64,000 nt of DNA from Deltaproteobacteria bacterium (GCA_029261875.1 JAJDAL010000040.1:124001-188000), one strand, 5' to 3'; numbered from the stretch's first letter, positions 15,547 through 25,077 are shown. Numbers and translations are program-made. The notes: generated by a model from the letters alone, not told the origin.

Positions 15547-17508
15547 CTACGACGTCGGGTGTACCGGCGAATACCAGATAGGAGACGACCACGCGCGTTC
15601 CTGAATCGTTTTCCGGTGGCGGGGATCGCAACAGACATCGAGATCCGCAGGAACGCTCGCGGGATCCCTGCAATCGACGCCACGCTCGAGACACGCCCAC
15701 GCACTCCAACGACAGGTGGGGTTCTCGAGCACCCGCACGTAGTAGAATGCGCGCTGGGTCGAATCGAAATCCGGGTCCTGCCAAACCGCACAAAGGCTGT
15801 CGGAGCCCACACCCGTGGGCGCGCAGGTCCGCGGGTCGACACTCGCCCCATTGTTCGCGTCACCCGCCACGTCGTAGACCTGCTCCCGAAGCACATCGCC
15901 GTCGAGCCATCCCTTGATGACCTGAACGCGTTGCAGCCCCACACTCTCCTGGGTCGCGGTGCCCGGGTCTCGAAGCGCCCACACGGCGAAAGTCGGGGTC
16001 GCGTCATCCGACGGTCGTCGGCGCAAGTCTCCACCCATCGGCACACCGCCCGCATAGCCCGCGGCGGCGAAGTCCGAGCGCTGGCAAAGCGAATCGGGAT
16101 AGTCCCAGCCCCCGAAGAAGCGCAACAGCGGACGCGTGCCACTCGTCCCATACACTTCCCGTCGCCGCATGGCGTCGAAGATCGAGTCGCGCGCGTTTTC
16201 CTCCGCCCAGGCCACCATCAAGCCGCCGGGATTGAAATCGAGATCATCGGACAGCCCCGGCGGCATTTCGCGCAGAGCGGGCGTTCCCGCTCCCCCGTGA
16301 CCGGGATGTCGCCTTTCGGATACCGCTCCCGGTGTTCCCAGATGCGTATCCGTACTCGCGATGATTCCCAGCTTGAAGGGATTCGCTCCGAGCTCTTCTT
16401 CGAAACGAAGACCTTCTTGCAGCACGTTTCGCACGAAGTTGCGCGGATTGGGTTCCGTCTTCATGAAGGAAGTGAACTTCTCGCCGAACGAATTGTAGGG
16501 AAGTGCTTCGAAGGCGCACAGCTCGTCCTCGGTGCCGACGCCCGGAAGGCATTCCGAATCCCCTTTGTGTTGCATGATTTCCACGAGCGGTTCCATGGCA
16601 ACCCGCGCTTGCGCATCGGCCTTCGTGGGTGCGCTTCCATCCTCCGCGCGAAACGCAAACATCAATCCGTCACTCAGATTCGAGTTGTGGGGAATCGCAA
16701 GGACATCGCACCCGGTCGCGGTTTGGGTGCAGGTCTCGGCGAGTCGCCGCCACAGGGTTTCGGGTTTCGGTGCCTCGTAGTAGCTGATGGGAAGGCCGGG
16801 GACGGTTGCGTTGCGGTAGATCACGTTGCGGTGAATGTTCCGCGCCATGGGGGAGCCCGTGTACTCGTACGCGACGAAACTCGTAAAGGTGCACGCGGCA
16901 GTCCGGTCGTAGGCTTCCTCCGCCGCCGCCTGGATCTCTCGCCATTGACTGCGTGCCGCCCGCGCGCAGTTCTCGCCAGCGGGACCGCAGAACCCGTAGC
17001 GGCGCGGCTCGTCCGCGTTGCTGCTACGCGCGTTCATCAAGAGAAAGGCGAGCCGGGGCCAGCGCCGATAGATCCGACACGGCAGGGAGTCATGGCCCAC
17101 CAACCCGGGCGTCTCGCAGATCTTCACCTCTCCCAGCATTTCCGCGTGGTCCGTCACCGCAGCGAAGTCCAAAGGTCGGTCGATCTGCAGACTCCGCAGT
17201 GCCCTTCCGTCCGCCGTATAGGGTTGGAGATCGACGCGCTTTCCCAGCGCGAAGCCGTAGGCGTCGCGCGGTGTGTTTCGCGTGCCCTGGGTGCTCGCGT
17301 CCTGCGAGAAACCCGTATGGACATGGACGTCGCCGAATAGTGGCTGGCGGTTGGGCTCGTAGCGGTCGCAGGGCTCGCGTTCTTCGGAAAGCACCGACCT
17401 GCGCTCATTCGCAGGTTCAACCTCGCCATCGGCCGCCGCGTGGCTCGAGCCAAGCGAAAGTCCCACGAGTATCGCGACCCAGAATCCAGCGGAATTCCCC
17501 ATCCCCAT
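15547..17508 (-). CDS. DUF3604 family exported protein (PHP-like)
   Basis: About 653 residues. The N-terminus MGNSAGFWVAILVGLSLG is a signal peptide. Family hallmarks include PLFGDVHVHTGFSQDAS (an HxH metal motif as in PHP phosphoesterases), FAAVTDHAEMLGEV, VAYEYTGSP and a late IASTDTHLGTPG. Family members are large periplasmic or secreted proteins of unproven function, probably metal-dependent hydrolases. ATG 17508 and ATG 17502 both fit the GAGG in GTGAGGATGGGGATG, and upstream residues to 17562 do not look like protein. It lies upstream of the Cys-rich protein on the same strand with a 286-bp gap. Confidence 0.9.
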   Translation of the reverse strand: MGMGNSAGFWVAILVGLSLGSSHAAADGEVEPANERRSVLSEEREPCDRYEPNRQPLFGDVHVHTGFSQDASTQGTRNTPRDAYGFALGKRVDLQPYTADGRALRSLQIDRPLDFAAVTDHAEMLGEVKICETPGLVGHDSLPCRIYRRWPRLAFLLMNARSSNADEPRRYGFCGPAGENCARAARSQWREIQAAAEEAYDRTAACTFTSFVAYEYTGSPMARNIHRNVIYRNATVPGLPISYYEAPKPETLWRRLAETCTQTATGCDVLAIPHNSNLSDGLMFAFRAEDGSAPTKADAQARVAMEPLVEIMQHKGDSECLPGVGTEDELCAFEALPYNSFGEKFTSFMKTEPNPRNFVRNVLQEGLRFEEELGANPFKLGIIASTDTHLGTPGAVSERRHPGHGGAGTPALREMPPGLSDDLDFNPGGLMVAWAEENARDSIFDAMRRREVYGTSGTRPLLRFFGGWDYPDSLCQRSDFAAAGYAGGVPMGGDLRRRPSDDATPTFAVWALRDPGTATQESVGLQRVQVIKGWLDGDVLREQVYDVAGDANNGASVDPRTCAPTGVGSDSLCAVWQDPDFDSTQRAFYYVRVLENPTCRWSAWACLERGVDCRDPASVPADLDVCCDPRHRKTIQERAWSSPIWYSPVHPTS

Positions 17509-17628
17509 CCTCACTGTCCCCTCGAACGACGAAGGTAGGGAGGCTCGGAGATACGCGCTCACGCTTCCCAGCGATCCCTTGGCAACGGAATCTGTTAGCG
17601 TCTCGCCACTGCGCCCGGAGGGACAATT

Positions 17629-19182
17629 GTGACGCGTACTCGAATCGCCGTTCTCGGTTCTCTCGTTCTCGCCCTACTCGTCGGCCACTTCGGGTTCGGC
17701 GGCTACTTCTACAAAGCCGCCATCGGGATCGACCCCGGTGCGTTTCCGCTGCATTCCATCATGGACCCCATCGGGCGTTCCTTCGTCCCCGACATCGGGA
17801 TGACGGCCGCAGGCGTCGCGCTCGGGCTCGCCATGGTGTTGGGAGTGAGCATCGTGGCGTTTTTCTGGGTTCGCCTGGCAGCCCGGAGCGAGCGCAAGCT
17901 CGATCCCTCCCGGCGCCAGTTCGTCGCTTCCGGAGCGGGAACCGCCGTGGGTGCACTCGCGGTGGGGGCTGGCGCGGGTTTGGCCCGAACCTTCATGGGC
18001 GTGGGGAACCAGGGCTACGGGTGGCAGGAACAAGCGAGCAAGATCTTCGTTCCCGCGCCCTACACGCATCCCGAAGCCCTGGACGCTTGGCAGGGAAGCC
18101 GGATCGTTCAGCATCGGCGCCTGGGTCGAACCGAATGGAAGGTTTCCGACATCGTGCTCGGAACCGGCCGCATCGAGGGCGAACAGGGCGAACGCATCGC
18201 GCGCATGGCGCTCGAACGCGGCGTCAACTACTTCGACACGTCTCCCGATTACGCGGGCTCCGGTAGCGAACAAGCCATGGGACGCGCGATCGCGGGTTTT
18301 CGCCGCGACGATATCTTCGTGGCGACCAAGTTTTGCACGCCGAACGGTCATCTCCCCGCAGGTGCGTCGGTGGCGGAATACAAGCGCGTGATCGACGAAA
18401 GCCTCGGTCGTTTGGGCTTGGATCACGTGGAACTCGTCCACATCCATTCCTGCGACGAGATCGATCGCCTGCTCGACGACAATGTCCACACTGCCTTCGA
18501 TCAGTTGAAGCAAGCGGGCAAGGTTCGTTTCTTGGGATTCTCCTCCCACACACCACGACTCGCCGAGGTCGCAAACGCCGCCATCGAATCCGGACGCTTC
18601 GACGTGATGATGCTCGCCTACCACCACGGGATCTGGCCGGAGATGAAGAACATCATCCAGCGCGCGCGCGCGGAACAAGACATGGGCGTCGTGGCGATGA
18701 AAACCCTGAAGGGAGCCAAACATCGCGGTCTCGAAAATTTTCAACCCTACGCGGATTCCTACAGCCAGGCGGCCCTCAAATGGACGTTGTCGAATCCCGA
18801 CGTCTCGTGTGCCGTGGTCTCGTTCTTCGAGCTACAGCACGTGGACGAGTTCCTCCACGCATCGGGGAAACCGTTCACGACCGCCGACGCGGACATTCTC
18901 GGCGGCTACGACCAGGAAATCGCCGGCACCTATTGCGCGCCCCATTGCGGCGCGTGCCTGAACTCCTGCCCCGAGCAGGTTCCCATCAACGATGTCCTGC
19001 GGCATCGCATGTACTTCGAAGATTACGGGTGGGAAAAGAACGCCATCGAGACCTACGCGAAACTCGAAACCAATGCCGCCGCATGCCTGGGATGCTCCGC
19101 ACCCTGCCTGGGGAGTTGCCCTTTGGGAATCGACATCCCCGATCGCACCCGCGAAGCCCACGCGCTCCTGACGCTGTCCTAG
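17629..19182 (+). CDS. Membrane-anchored aldo/keto reductase with C-terminal dicluster ferredoxin domain
   Basis: A 517-residue fusion. Residues 7-26 and about 58-82 are membrane helices. SRRQFV at 94-99, followed by a Gly/Ala-rich hydrophobic stretch to about 119, looks like a Tat signal. The aldo/keto reductase barrel runs from about 160 to 420 with the tetrad residues in YFDTSPDY, ATKF and VHIHS. The tail has CAPHCGACLNSC and CLGCSAPCLGSCPLG, two ferredoxin-like Cys clusters. It is probably an extracytoplasmic, Fe-S-linked oxidoreductase and not a simple NADPH enzyme. Start GTG 17629 has GGAGGGA upstream. Confidence 0.88.
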   Translation: MTRTRIAVLGSLVLALLVGHFGFGGYFYKAAIGIDPGAFPLHSIMDPIGRSFVPDIGMTAAGVALGLAMVLGVSIVAFFWVRLAARSERKLDPSRRQFVASGAGTAVGALAVGAGAGLARTFMGVGNQGYGWQEQASKIFVPAPYTHPEALDAWQGSRIVQHRRLGRTEWKVSDIVLGTGRIEGEQGERIARMALERGVNYFDTSPDYAGSGSEQAMGRAIAGFRRDDIFVATKFCTPNGHLPAGASVAEYKRVIDESLGRLGLDHVELVHIHSCDEIDRLLDDNVHTAFDQLKQAGKVRFLGFSSHTPRLAEVANAAIESGRFDVMMLAYHHGIWPEMKNIIQRARAEQDMGVVAMKTLKGAKHRGLENFQPYADSYSQAALKWTLSNPDVSCAVVSFFELQHVDEFLHASGKPFTTADADILGGYDQEIAGTYCAPHCGACLNSCPEQVPINDVLRHRMYFEDYGWEKNAIETYAKLETNAAACLGCSAPCLGSCPLGIDIPDRTREAHALLTLS

Positions 19183-19197
19183 CCAATCGAACGTCGC

Positions 19198-20427
19198 TCA
19201 GTTCAGTCGATCTGCGAATACTTCGCCGCCGCGCAGGATCAGGCGCAGATGTTTTCCCTGCTCCTGAAGCACGGACAGGTCCTGGAGTGGATCGCCGTCG
19301 ACCACCAATAGATCGGCCAGCGCGCCGGGAACGATTTCGCCGAGCTCGCCCTCGCGGCCCAGAATTTTCGCGTTCACGATCGTTGCGGAGCGCAGGATGT
19401 CGGCGGGGGCTTCGACTTCCGCGCGAATCGAAAACTCGCGGCTCTGCTGATCGTGGGTTTCGCCGAGCAGATCCGTTCCGAAACCCAACGCGAGCCCCGC
19501 TTCGCGGCTGATCTCGAGGGACGCCAAACCCGCGTCGAGGACGTCTTTCACCTTGCGTTGACTGACTTCCGGAAAGCCGAGGGCGCGACCCATTTCGTGA
19601 ATCGCGGTGTAGGTCACGAGGGTGGGGACGAGGAACGCTTCGTGCTCGACCATCAAGTCTGCGGTGGTGCGATCGATGAGATTTCCGTGTTCGATGGTTC
19701 GAACCCCGGCTCGGACCGCACGCGAGATGGCCTCCGGCGTATAGGCATGGGCCATCGCGTAGGTGCGCCAACCGCGCGCCTCCTCCACGATCGCGCGCAT
19801 TTCCTCTTCGGAATATTGCAGATTCCAAATCGGGTCCGTCGGGGAGGCGACGCCACCCGAAGCCATGATCTTCACCTGACTCGCGCCGCGCCGCAGCTCT
19901 TCGCGGGCGGCGCGGCGCACGGCGTCGACTCCGTCGGCCACGTGGGAGAATCCGTTGCTGTAGATCGTGCACGCGCAAAGCGGCTCGTCGGAGCGCGGAC
20001 GGAAATCGCCATGGCCGCCGGTCTGACTCAGGGCGCGCCCGGCGTAGAAGAGTCGGGGCCCGCGGATCAATCCGAGCTGCGTCGCCTGAGCGAGACCGTA
20101 GTCCGCACCCGCCGCGTCTCTCACGGTCGTAAAGCCGCGCTGCAACATGCCTTCGAGAATCACCCGCGCTTCGTTCGCGACCAGGGTCGCGGGACGCTGC
20201 TGGAGTGCGGCGAGATTCATGGTGGTGATCACCGCGTGCACGTGAGCGTCGATCAATCCGGGCATCAGCACGCGGCCGTGCAGATCGATCTCGCGCACGC
20301 CGTCGTGGCGGATCACCCCCTCCGAGACTTCGACGATGCGATCGCCCTCCACCCGAACGCCGCCGGCACGCAGCGAACCGGCGCGCACATCCAAGATCGA
20401 CGCATTCTGAAGAACGAGGTTTGCCAT
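19198..20427 (-). CDS. Imidazolonepropionase-like amidohydrolase
   Basis: A 409-residue metal-dependent hydrolase. Small beta-domain LVLQNASILDVRAGSL, then GLIDAHVHAV with HxH near residue 65, VKIMASGGV with the bridging Lys near 180, MAHAYTPEAI near 215, TIEHGNL near 235, and FGTDLLGETH with the catalytic Asp near 335. This set is typical of the Xaa-Pro/acyl-prolidase-like branch (for example Sgx9260). Substrates are usually dipeptides or carbamates and cannot be assigned here. A TATCCT hexamer ends 6 bases before ATG 20427, with no Shine-Dalgarno. Confidence 0.9.
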   Translation of the reverse strand: MANLVLQNASILDVRAGSLRAGGVRVEGDRIVEVSEGVIRHDGVREIDLHGRVLMPGLIDAHVHAVITTMNLAALQQRPATLVANEARVILEGMLQRGFTTVRDAAGADYGLAQATQLGLIRGPRLFYAGRALSQTGGHGDFRPRSDEPLCACTIYSNGFSHVADGVDAVRRAAREELRRGASQVKIMASGGVASPTDPIWNLQYSEEEMRAIVEEARGWRTYAMAHAYTPEAISRAVRAGVRTIEHGNLIDRTTADLMVEHEAFLVPTLVTYTAIHEMGRALGFPEVSQRKVKDVLDAGLASLEISREAGLALGFGTDLLGETHDQQSREFSIRAEVEAPADILRSATIVNAKILGREGELGEIVPGALADLLVVDGDPLQDLSVLQEQGKHLRLILRGGEVFADRLN

Positions 20428-20433
20428 CGACTC

Positions 20434-20439
20434 AGGATA
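20434..20439 (-). promoter_or_regulatory. Candidate leaderless promoter -10 element
   Basis: TATCCT on the minus strand is followed by GAGTCG and ATG 20427. A TTCAAA hexamer lies 17 bases upstream, a 4 of 6 match to the -35 consensus. The gene is divergent from the one at 20553, so a promoter must lie in this region. Confidence 0.5.
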
Positions 20440-20552
20440 CGCCGCGGCCGTCCGCGTTTGAAGGGGATTCTGCGCGGATCCCGTCTGCGCATCGGCACCC
20501 CGGCGCCTTCCCAAACGCGATAGACTCGGATTGCGCCCAGGCGAGGTTCAGC

Positions 20553-21179
20553 GTGAAAATTGCAATCCTGCTCTACGAAAACATGACGGCACTCGACGCC
20601 ATCGGCCCCTACGAGGTCTTGTCGCGTCTGCCCGAGGCCCGTGTTCTCTTCACGGGAGAAACGAAGGGGCTGGTTCGAACCGATACCCGGTTCCTGGGAC
20701 TCTCCGCCGACCACGCCCTCGGCGACGTCCCCGAAGCCGACCTGCTGCTGATTCCCGGCGGCCCCGGCGATCAGGCGGTTCGCAAGAACGAGGCGATCCT
20801 CGATTGGGTTCGCGGGATTCACGAGGGTTCCCAATTCACCACGTCCGTCTGCACGGGTTCCCTGATTCTCGGCGCCGCCGGTGTGTTGAAGGGATTGCGG
20901 GCCACGACACACTGGACCCAGCTCGAAACCCTGCGTGAATACGGCGCCGAGCCCACTCGCGAGCGCACCGTCGAACAAGGGAAAGTCATCACCGCCGCGG
21001 GCGTTTCCGCGGGAATCGACATGGGGCTGCAACTGATCAAGAAGATCGTCGGGAACGATTTCGCACAAGCGATCCAACTCGGCATCGAATACGACCCGAA
21101 ACCTCCCTTCGACACGGGCGCTCCGGACAAAGCCCCGCCCGCCATCGTCGAGCTGGTTCGCGCCAGCATGTCCTATTGA
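20553..21179 (+). CDS. DJ-1/PfpI family protein (isonitrile hydratase-like)
   Basis: A 208-residue DJ-1/PfpI glutamine-amidotransferase-fold protein. The nucleophile elbow is TTSVCTGSLILG with C100, preceded by LLIPGGPGD, and followed by ATTHW, as in isonitrile hydratase InhA and related AraC-type sensors. There is no DNA-binding domain. Start GTG 20553 has GAGG seven bases upstream. Its stop overlaps the next start as TTGA, so it is translationally coupled to the aldo/keto reductase. Confidence 0.87.
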   Translation: MKIAILLYENMTALDAIGPYEVLSRLPEARVLFTGETKGLVRTDTRFLGLSADHALGDVPEADLLLIPGGPGDQAVRKNEAILDWVRGIHEGSQFTTSVCTGSLILGAAGVLKGLRATTHWTQLETLREYGAEPTRERTVEQGKVITAAGVSAGIDMGLQLIKKIVGNDFAQAIQLGIEYDPKPPFDTGAPDKAPPAIVELVRASMSY

Positions 21180-22063
21180 GTCCCCGCATCGAGCGCCGGC
21201 AGTTCGGCGCCACGGGGCACGAGAGCAGCCGGCTCATCTTTGGCGCAGCGGCACTCGGCGGAATGCGTCAGGAACGCGCGGATCGCGTGCTCGAGCAACT
21301 GCTCGAGTACGGCATCAACCACATCGACGCGGCCGCGTCCTACGGTGAAGCCGAGCTTCGTCTCGCACCGTGGATGCAACAACATCGCGATCGGTTCTTC
21401 CTCGCGACCAAGACCGGTGAGCGGACCGGAGGCGGAGCGCGCGCGAGTGTCGAACGTTCGCTCGAGCGCATGCAGGTGGATCAGATCGATTTGATCCAGC
21501 TCCACAACCTGGTCGATGAAGAAGGCTGGCAAACCGCATTCTCGAAAGGCGGCGCCGTAGCCGCACTGGCGAAAGCGCGCGATGAAGGGTTGGTTCGCTT
21601 CATCGGCGTCACGGGGCACGGAACCCGCGTAGCCGCCATGCACAGCCGCTCGCTCGAAGCGTTCCCCTTCGATTCGGTGCTCTTGCCCTGCAACTTCAGC
21701 ATGTTGAATCGACCCGACTACCGCACGGATTTCGACACGCTGGTCGACACTTGCCGGGAACGCAACGTGGCGGTTCAAACCATCAAGTCCATCGCGCGCA
21801 GGCGTTGGCCCGACGTTTCCCAGGCTCGCTTCAGTTGGTACGAGCCCCTGCGCGATCCGGACGCCATCCGTCGCGCGGTGCAGTTCGTATTGAGTCGGGA
21901 AGATATGTTCCTCAACACGTCGAGCGACGCGACCCTGCTCCAGGCGGCCCTCGATGCCGCTTGCGACGAAACCCAGGCGCCGGCGGATTCGCTCATGCAA
22001 CGCGACGCGTCGAATTTCGGCATCGAGCCGCTATTCGCGCCGGGGTTCGACGGAACCCTCTAG
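21176..22063 (+). CDS. Aldo/keto reductase
   Basis: A 295-residue cytoplasmic aldo/keto reductase. The tetrad is visible as HIDAAASYG (Asp and Tyr), LATKTGE (Lys) and LIQLHNL (His). It starts at TTG 21176, overlapping the stop of the DJ-1 gene by four bases, so expression depends on coupling. It lacks the ferredoxin tail and membrane anchor of the enzyme at 17629. It belongs to the bacterial subgroup with a degenerate C-terminus (NTSSDATLLQAAL). Confidence 0.88.
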   Translation: MSPRIERRQFGATGHESSRLIFGAAALGGMRQERADRVLEQLLEYGINHIDAAASYGEAELRLAPWMQQHRDRFFLATKTGERTGGGARASVERSLERMQVDQIDLIQLHNLVDEEGWQTAFSKGGAVAALAKARDEGLVRFIGVTGHGTRVAAMHSRSLEAFPFDSVLLPCNFSMLNRPDYRTDFDTLVDTCRERNVAVQTIKSIARRRWPDVSQARFSWYEPLRDPDAIRRAVQFVLSREDMFLNTSSDATLLQAALDAACDETQAPADSLMQRDASNFGIEPLFAPGFDGTL

Positions 22064-22071
22064 GGGCTGCC

Positions 22072-22419
22072 ATGGAATTTTTCTCGATCCTCAACAATGC
22101 CGGCGCCCTGATCACGACGGGCCTCGGCTTGATGGGTCTGATGCGTCCCACCGCCGCAGCGTCGTTCACCAGCCTGGAACCGTTGGGAACGATCGGCGTT
22201 TCGGAGATCCGAGCCACCTACGGGGGTTTCTTCTTTGCTCTGGGCGCGTACGCGATCTGGACACAGAGCCCGGTTGCCTTTGCCGTGGTGGGTTTGGCCT
22301 GGCTGGGGGCGGCCGTGGGGCGCATCGTCTCGGTCTTCGTGGACCGCAGTACGTCGCTCAAGAATATCGGCGGCATCGCGTTCGAGGGAGCCATCGGCGC
22401 CCTCTTGCTCATCTCCTGA
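22072..22419 (+). CDS. DUF4345-like membrane protein
   Basis: A 115-residue protein with four predicted membrane helices, the first at about residues 9-25 (AGALITTGLGLMGLM) and the last at the C-terminus. The pattern LGTIGVSEIRATYGGFFFALGAYAIW is characteristic of DUF4345. Function is unknown. It begins eight bases after the aldo/keto reductase stop, with AGGGG as Shine-Dalgarno, so it belongs to that operon. Confidence 0.8.
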   Translation: MEFFSILNNAGALITTGLGLMGLMRPTAAASFTSLEPLGTIGVSEIRATYGGFFFALGAYAIWTQSPVAFAVVGLAWLGAAVGRIVSVFVDRSTSLKNIGGIAFEGAIGALLLIS

Positions 22420-22516
22420 TCTCGGATCTTCAAATTTCGGTTTGCGCTTTTTCGGGAGCGGCCGCCAAGGCGCTCGCGCATCGAAACGTTAAGCTACAGC
22501 CAAGGGGGAAAACGGC

Positions 22517-23083
22517 GTGAACTCACCGGAATTCGACCAGCTGGTTCGAGCCCAGAGCTTCATTCGACGAATCCTGTGGTTTTCGATGACGCTGTCGATT
22601 CTGGTGCTGTTGGCGCTCGTTCACCTGCTCCCGATGTTCGAGGGCGACGCCGGTGTGGAGCCGACTCCGTTGCGAGCCGCCTTTGGTTGCGTGGCCATCA
22701 TCAATGGCCTGGTTTCACTGTTGTTGCCGCGTTTCATGCTGTCGGACGAACGCCTGCGCAAGGAACTGAACACAGAATTCGACCCCACCCGGTTCCAGCG
22801 CGCGGACTCTCCCGGCATTGGAAACCTCAACCCGGACGAACAGAAACTCTACGGCGTGGTGGCGACGAGCTTCATTCCCTTCATCCTTCGAATGGCGCTC
22901 AACGAGTCCATCGCCCTGCTGGGCTTCGTGCTCAGCGCTGTAACGAAATCCCCCGAGTCCCTGATCCCCATGGCGCTGGTCGCGTTGGGGTTGAACCTCG
23001 CGGCGTTTCCGCGTCTCGACGCCCTGGTCGCGCGGGCGAGTCGATTGCTACGGACCGCCACTCCCACCACCGGCTCCGCATAG
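22517..23083 (+). CDS. Four-helix membrane protein of unknown function
   Basis: A 188-residue protein. Hydrophobic helices lie at about 18-40, 53-72, 112-137 and 145-165, with a cytoplasmic-looking loop between helices 2 and 3 that contains LNPDEQKLYGVVATSFIP. I do not recognise a family. Start GTG 22517 has AGGGGG upstream. It follows the DUF4345 gene after a 97-bp gap, so an own promoter is possible. Confidence 0.75.
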   Translation: MNSPEFDQLVRAQSFIRRILWFSMTLSILVLLALVHLLPMFEGDAGVEPTPLRAAFGCVAIINGLVSLLLPRFMLSDERLRKELNTEFDPTRFQRADSPGIGNLNPDEQKLYGVVATSFIPFILRMALNESIALLGFVLSAVTKSPESLIPMALVALGLNLAAFPRLDALVARASRLLRTATPTTGSA

Positions 23084-23169
23084 AATCACCAACGACAAGG
23101 CGCGACGTCGATCGTGGAGCTTCCATACTTCGTCGACGACGCCGGTTCGCGGGGCTGCGGCTTGCGCGG

Positions 23170-23613
23170 TCAACGCGAAAGCGTTCCGCTCCGTTCGAAT
23201 TCGACCCGACGCAACGAATTGGCGAGGAACACGCGTCCGCGGATCTCATAGCTCAATTCTTCGGTTTCGCTGGCGCTGACGAGTTGACGCAAGAGATCGA
23301 AGAGCGTGGTCGTCGCCATCACGGTCACCACCCCTTCGGTCAGGCGGGGCAACGCGATTTCCTGATTGCTGACACCCCGCGTCAAGCGCACTCCGTTGAC
23401 GTCGAGCTGGAAGTCCAGGCCGTCGATCTCGAGGTCGAAATCGTTGGGATTCAGGATTCGCAGGTCGATGCGGAAACGTTGCTCGAAATTCCCCCCGTCC
23501 AGGGGCTGAATGTCGATGACGAATACTTCGAGGGGTTCGATGGGTTGGCCGTACCCCGCGCACGCGGCCGCAAACAGAGAAAGAGCTACCGTAAAGAGCG
23601 CCCGTTTGCGCAT
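23170..23613 (-). CDS. LEA14/WHy-type lipoprotein
   Basis: A 147-residue protein. The N-terminal hydrophobic stretch ends LFAAACAG, which looks like a lipobox with Cys near residue 18. The rest is one Ig-like LEA type-2 (WHy) domain, marked by DLRILNPNDFDLEIDGLDFQLDV. Bacterial members are periplasmic lipoproteins linked to stress or envelope maintenance. GAGGAGA provides a strong Shine-Dalgarno for ATG 23613. It is divergent from the amidase with 54 bp between starts. Confidence 0.88.
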   Translation of the reverse strand: MRKRALFTVALSLFAAACAGYGQPIEPLEVFVIDIQPLDGGNFEQRFRIDLRILNPNDFDLEIDGLDFQLDVNGVRLTRGVSNQEIALPRLTEGVVTVMATTTLFDLLRQLVSASETEELSYEIRGRVFLANSLRRVEFERSGTLSR

Positions 23614-23667
23614 TGAATCCGTCTCCTCGTCAAGCTGAGATCGGGCAAGAACCCTGGAGTTCGAAGC

Positions 23668-25059
23668 ATGAGTGTACCCCCCTTGCATTGGCTCACCATC
23701 AGCGAACTCGCCGCACGGATTCGCACGGCCGATGGATCTTCCCTCGAAGCCACCCGTGCAGCGCTGGAACGCATCGCGCAAGTGGACCCCCAGATCGGCG
23801 CCTTCGCGCACGTCCGTGCGGAAGCCGCACAAGCCGAAGCCGCGGCCGCCGACGCGGAACGCAGACAGGGACGCGACCGCGGACCGCTGCACGGGATCCC
23901 GATCGCAGTCAAAGACCTGTGCGGGGTGACGGGTCTCCCCACCTCCGCGGGAACCCGAGTGCTGCGCGACCGCATCGCCAGCGAAGACGCGACGGTGGTT
24001 GCGCGACTTCGCGCAGCCGGGGCCGTTCTGCTCGGAACGCTGCACATGACCGAAGGTGCGTACGTGGCCCACCACCCCGACGTGGAGCCGCCCCGCAATC
24101 CCTGGAACCCCGACCGCTGGTCCGGCGTATCGTCCAGCGGCTCGGGTGCCGCGACCGCCGCCGGCCTCTGCGTCGCGTCCCTGGGAACCGACACCGGGGG
24201 ATCCATTCGTTTTCCATCGGCCGTCAACGGACTGGTGGGGATCAAGCCGACGTACGGTCGCGTGTCCCGACACGGCGTGTTTCCGCTTTCCGAATCCCTG
24301 GACCACATCGGCCCCATGACGCGATCCGTTCGCGATGCCGCCATCGTGCTGTCGGCCATCGCGGGATTCGATCCCGACGATGCCACCAGCTCTCGGATCC
24401 CGGTGCCGGATTACTGCAGCGACCTGCGCCGTGGCATCGAGGGAATCCGGATTGGCATCGATCACCGCTACGCCCTCGAGGGAACCGACGCCAAGATCGT
24501 TTCCCCCATTCTCGAGTGCGCCTCGGTCTTCGCTGCCGCGGGTGCGTCGATTTGCGACGTCCGCCTTCCCGAATGGGAAGAGGCCCTGCAAGCCTGGGTG
24601 CCGATTTGCGCTGCGGACGTCGCCCTCGCCCACGCGGGCCTGTTTCCCGAACGACGCGACGAATACGGACCCGAACTCGCCCAGATACTCGACCTCGGCC
24701 GCGCACTTCCCGCCGTGGAGTTGGCGCGGGCCCAGCGCGTGCGCGCCCGATTCAGCGGCGAACTCGAGCGCGTTTTCGAGGAAGTGGACCTGATCCTGTG
24801 TCCCTCCATCGGGTACCCGGTTCCCGAACGCCGTCCGGACTTCACCGACGGGGAAAGGGTTTCGGGAATGATTCGCTTCACGGCCCCCTTCGATATGTCG
24901 GGTAGCCCGACGATCTCGCTCCCCTGTGGCTTCGCGGCCGATGGACTTCCCCTGAGCGTCCAACTGGTGGCGCGGCATTGGGACGAGAGTTTGCTGTGTC
25001 GGGCAGGCGCCGCGTTCGAAGGCGCAACGGATTGGCACACCCAGCATCCGCCGGTTTAG
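23668..25059 (+). CDS. Amidase (amidase-signature family)
   Basis: A 463-residue hydrolase with the Ser-cisSer-Lys triad: K82 in IAVKDLCG, the Gly/Ser stretch GVSSSGSGAA at about 153-162, and the nucleophile Ser in GTDTGGSIR near 179. Length is normal for GatA-like amidases, but no gatB or gatC is nearby, so a stand-alone amide or ester hydrolase is more likely than a tRNA amidotransferase subunit. Start ATG 23668 has GGAG eight bases upstream. Confidence 0.92.
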   Translation: MSVPPLHWLTISELAARIRTADGSSLEATRAALERIAQVDPQIGAFAHVRAEAAQAEAAAADAERRQGRDRGPLHGIPIAVKDLCGVTGLPTSAGTRVLRDRIASEDATVVARLRAAGAVLLGTLHMTEGAYVAHHPDVEPPRNPWNPDRWSGVSSSGSGAATAAGLCVASLGTDTGGSIRFPSAVNGLVGIKPTYGRVSRHGVFPLSESLDHIGPMTRSVRDAAIVLSAIAGFDPDDATSSRIPVPDYCSDLRRGIEGIRIGIDHRYALEGTDAKIVSPILECASVFAAAGASICDVRLPEWEEALQAWVPICAADVALAHAGLFPERRDEYGPELAQILDLGRALPAVELARAQRVRARFSGELERVFEEVDLILCPSIGYPVPERRPDFTDGERVSGMIRFTAPFDMSGSPTISLPCGFAADGLPLSVQLVARHWDESLLCRAGAAFEGATDWHTQHPPV

Positions 25060-25077
25060 AGCCCGGGCGCGCGCAGC

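Noticed and set aside
15559..17340. Plus-strand open frame of 593 codons.
   Set aside because: It is the antisense shadow of the DUF3604 gene, Arg- and His-rich, with no domain and no Shine-Dalgarno.
23614..25047. Long extension of the LEA14-like protein on the minus strand.
   Set aside because: It covers the amidase gene in antisense. The lipoprotein signal and GAGGAGA Shine-Dalgarno fix the start at 23613.
23668..25059. Amidase as GatA of the tRNA amidotransferase.
   Set aside because: No gatB or gatC nearby, and the sequence fits general amidases equally well.
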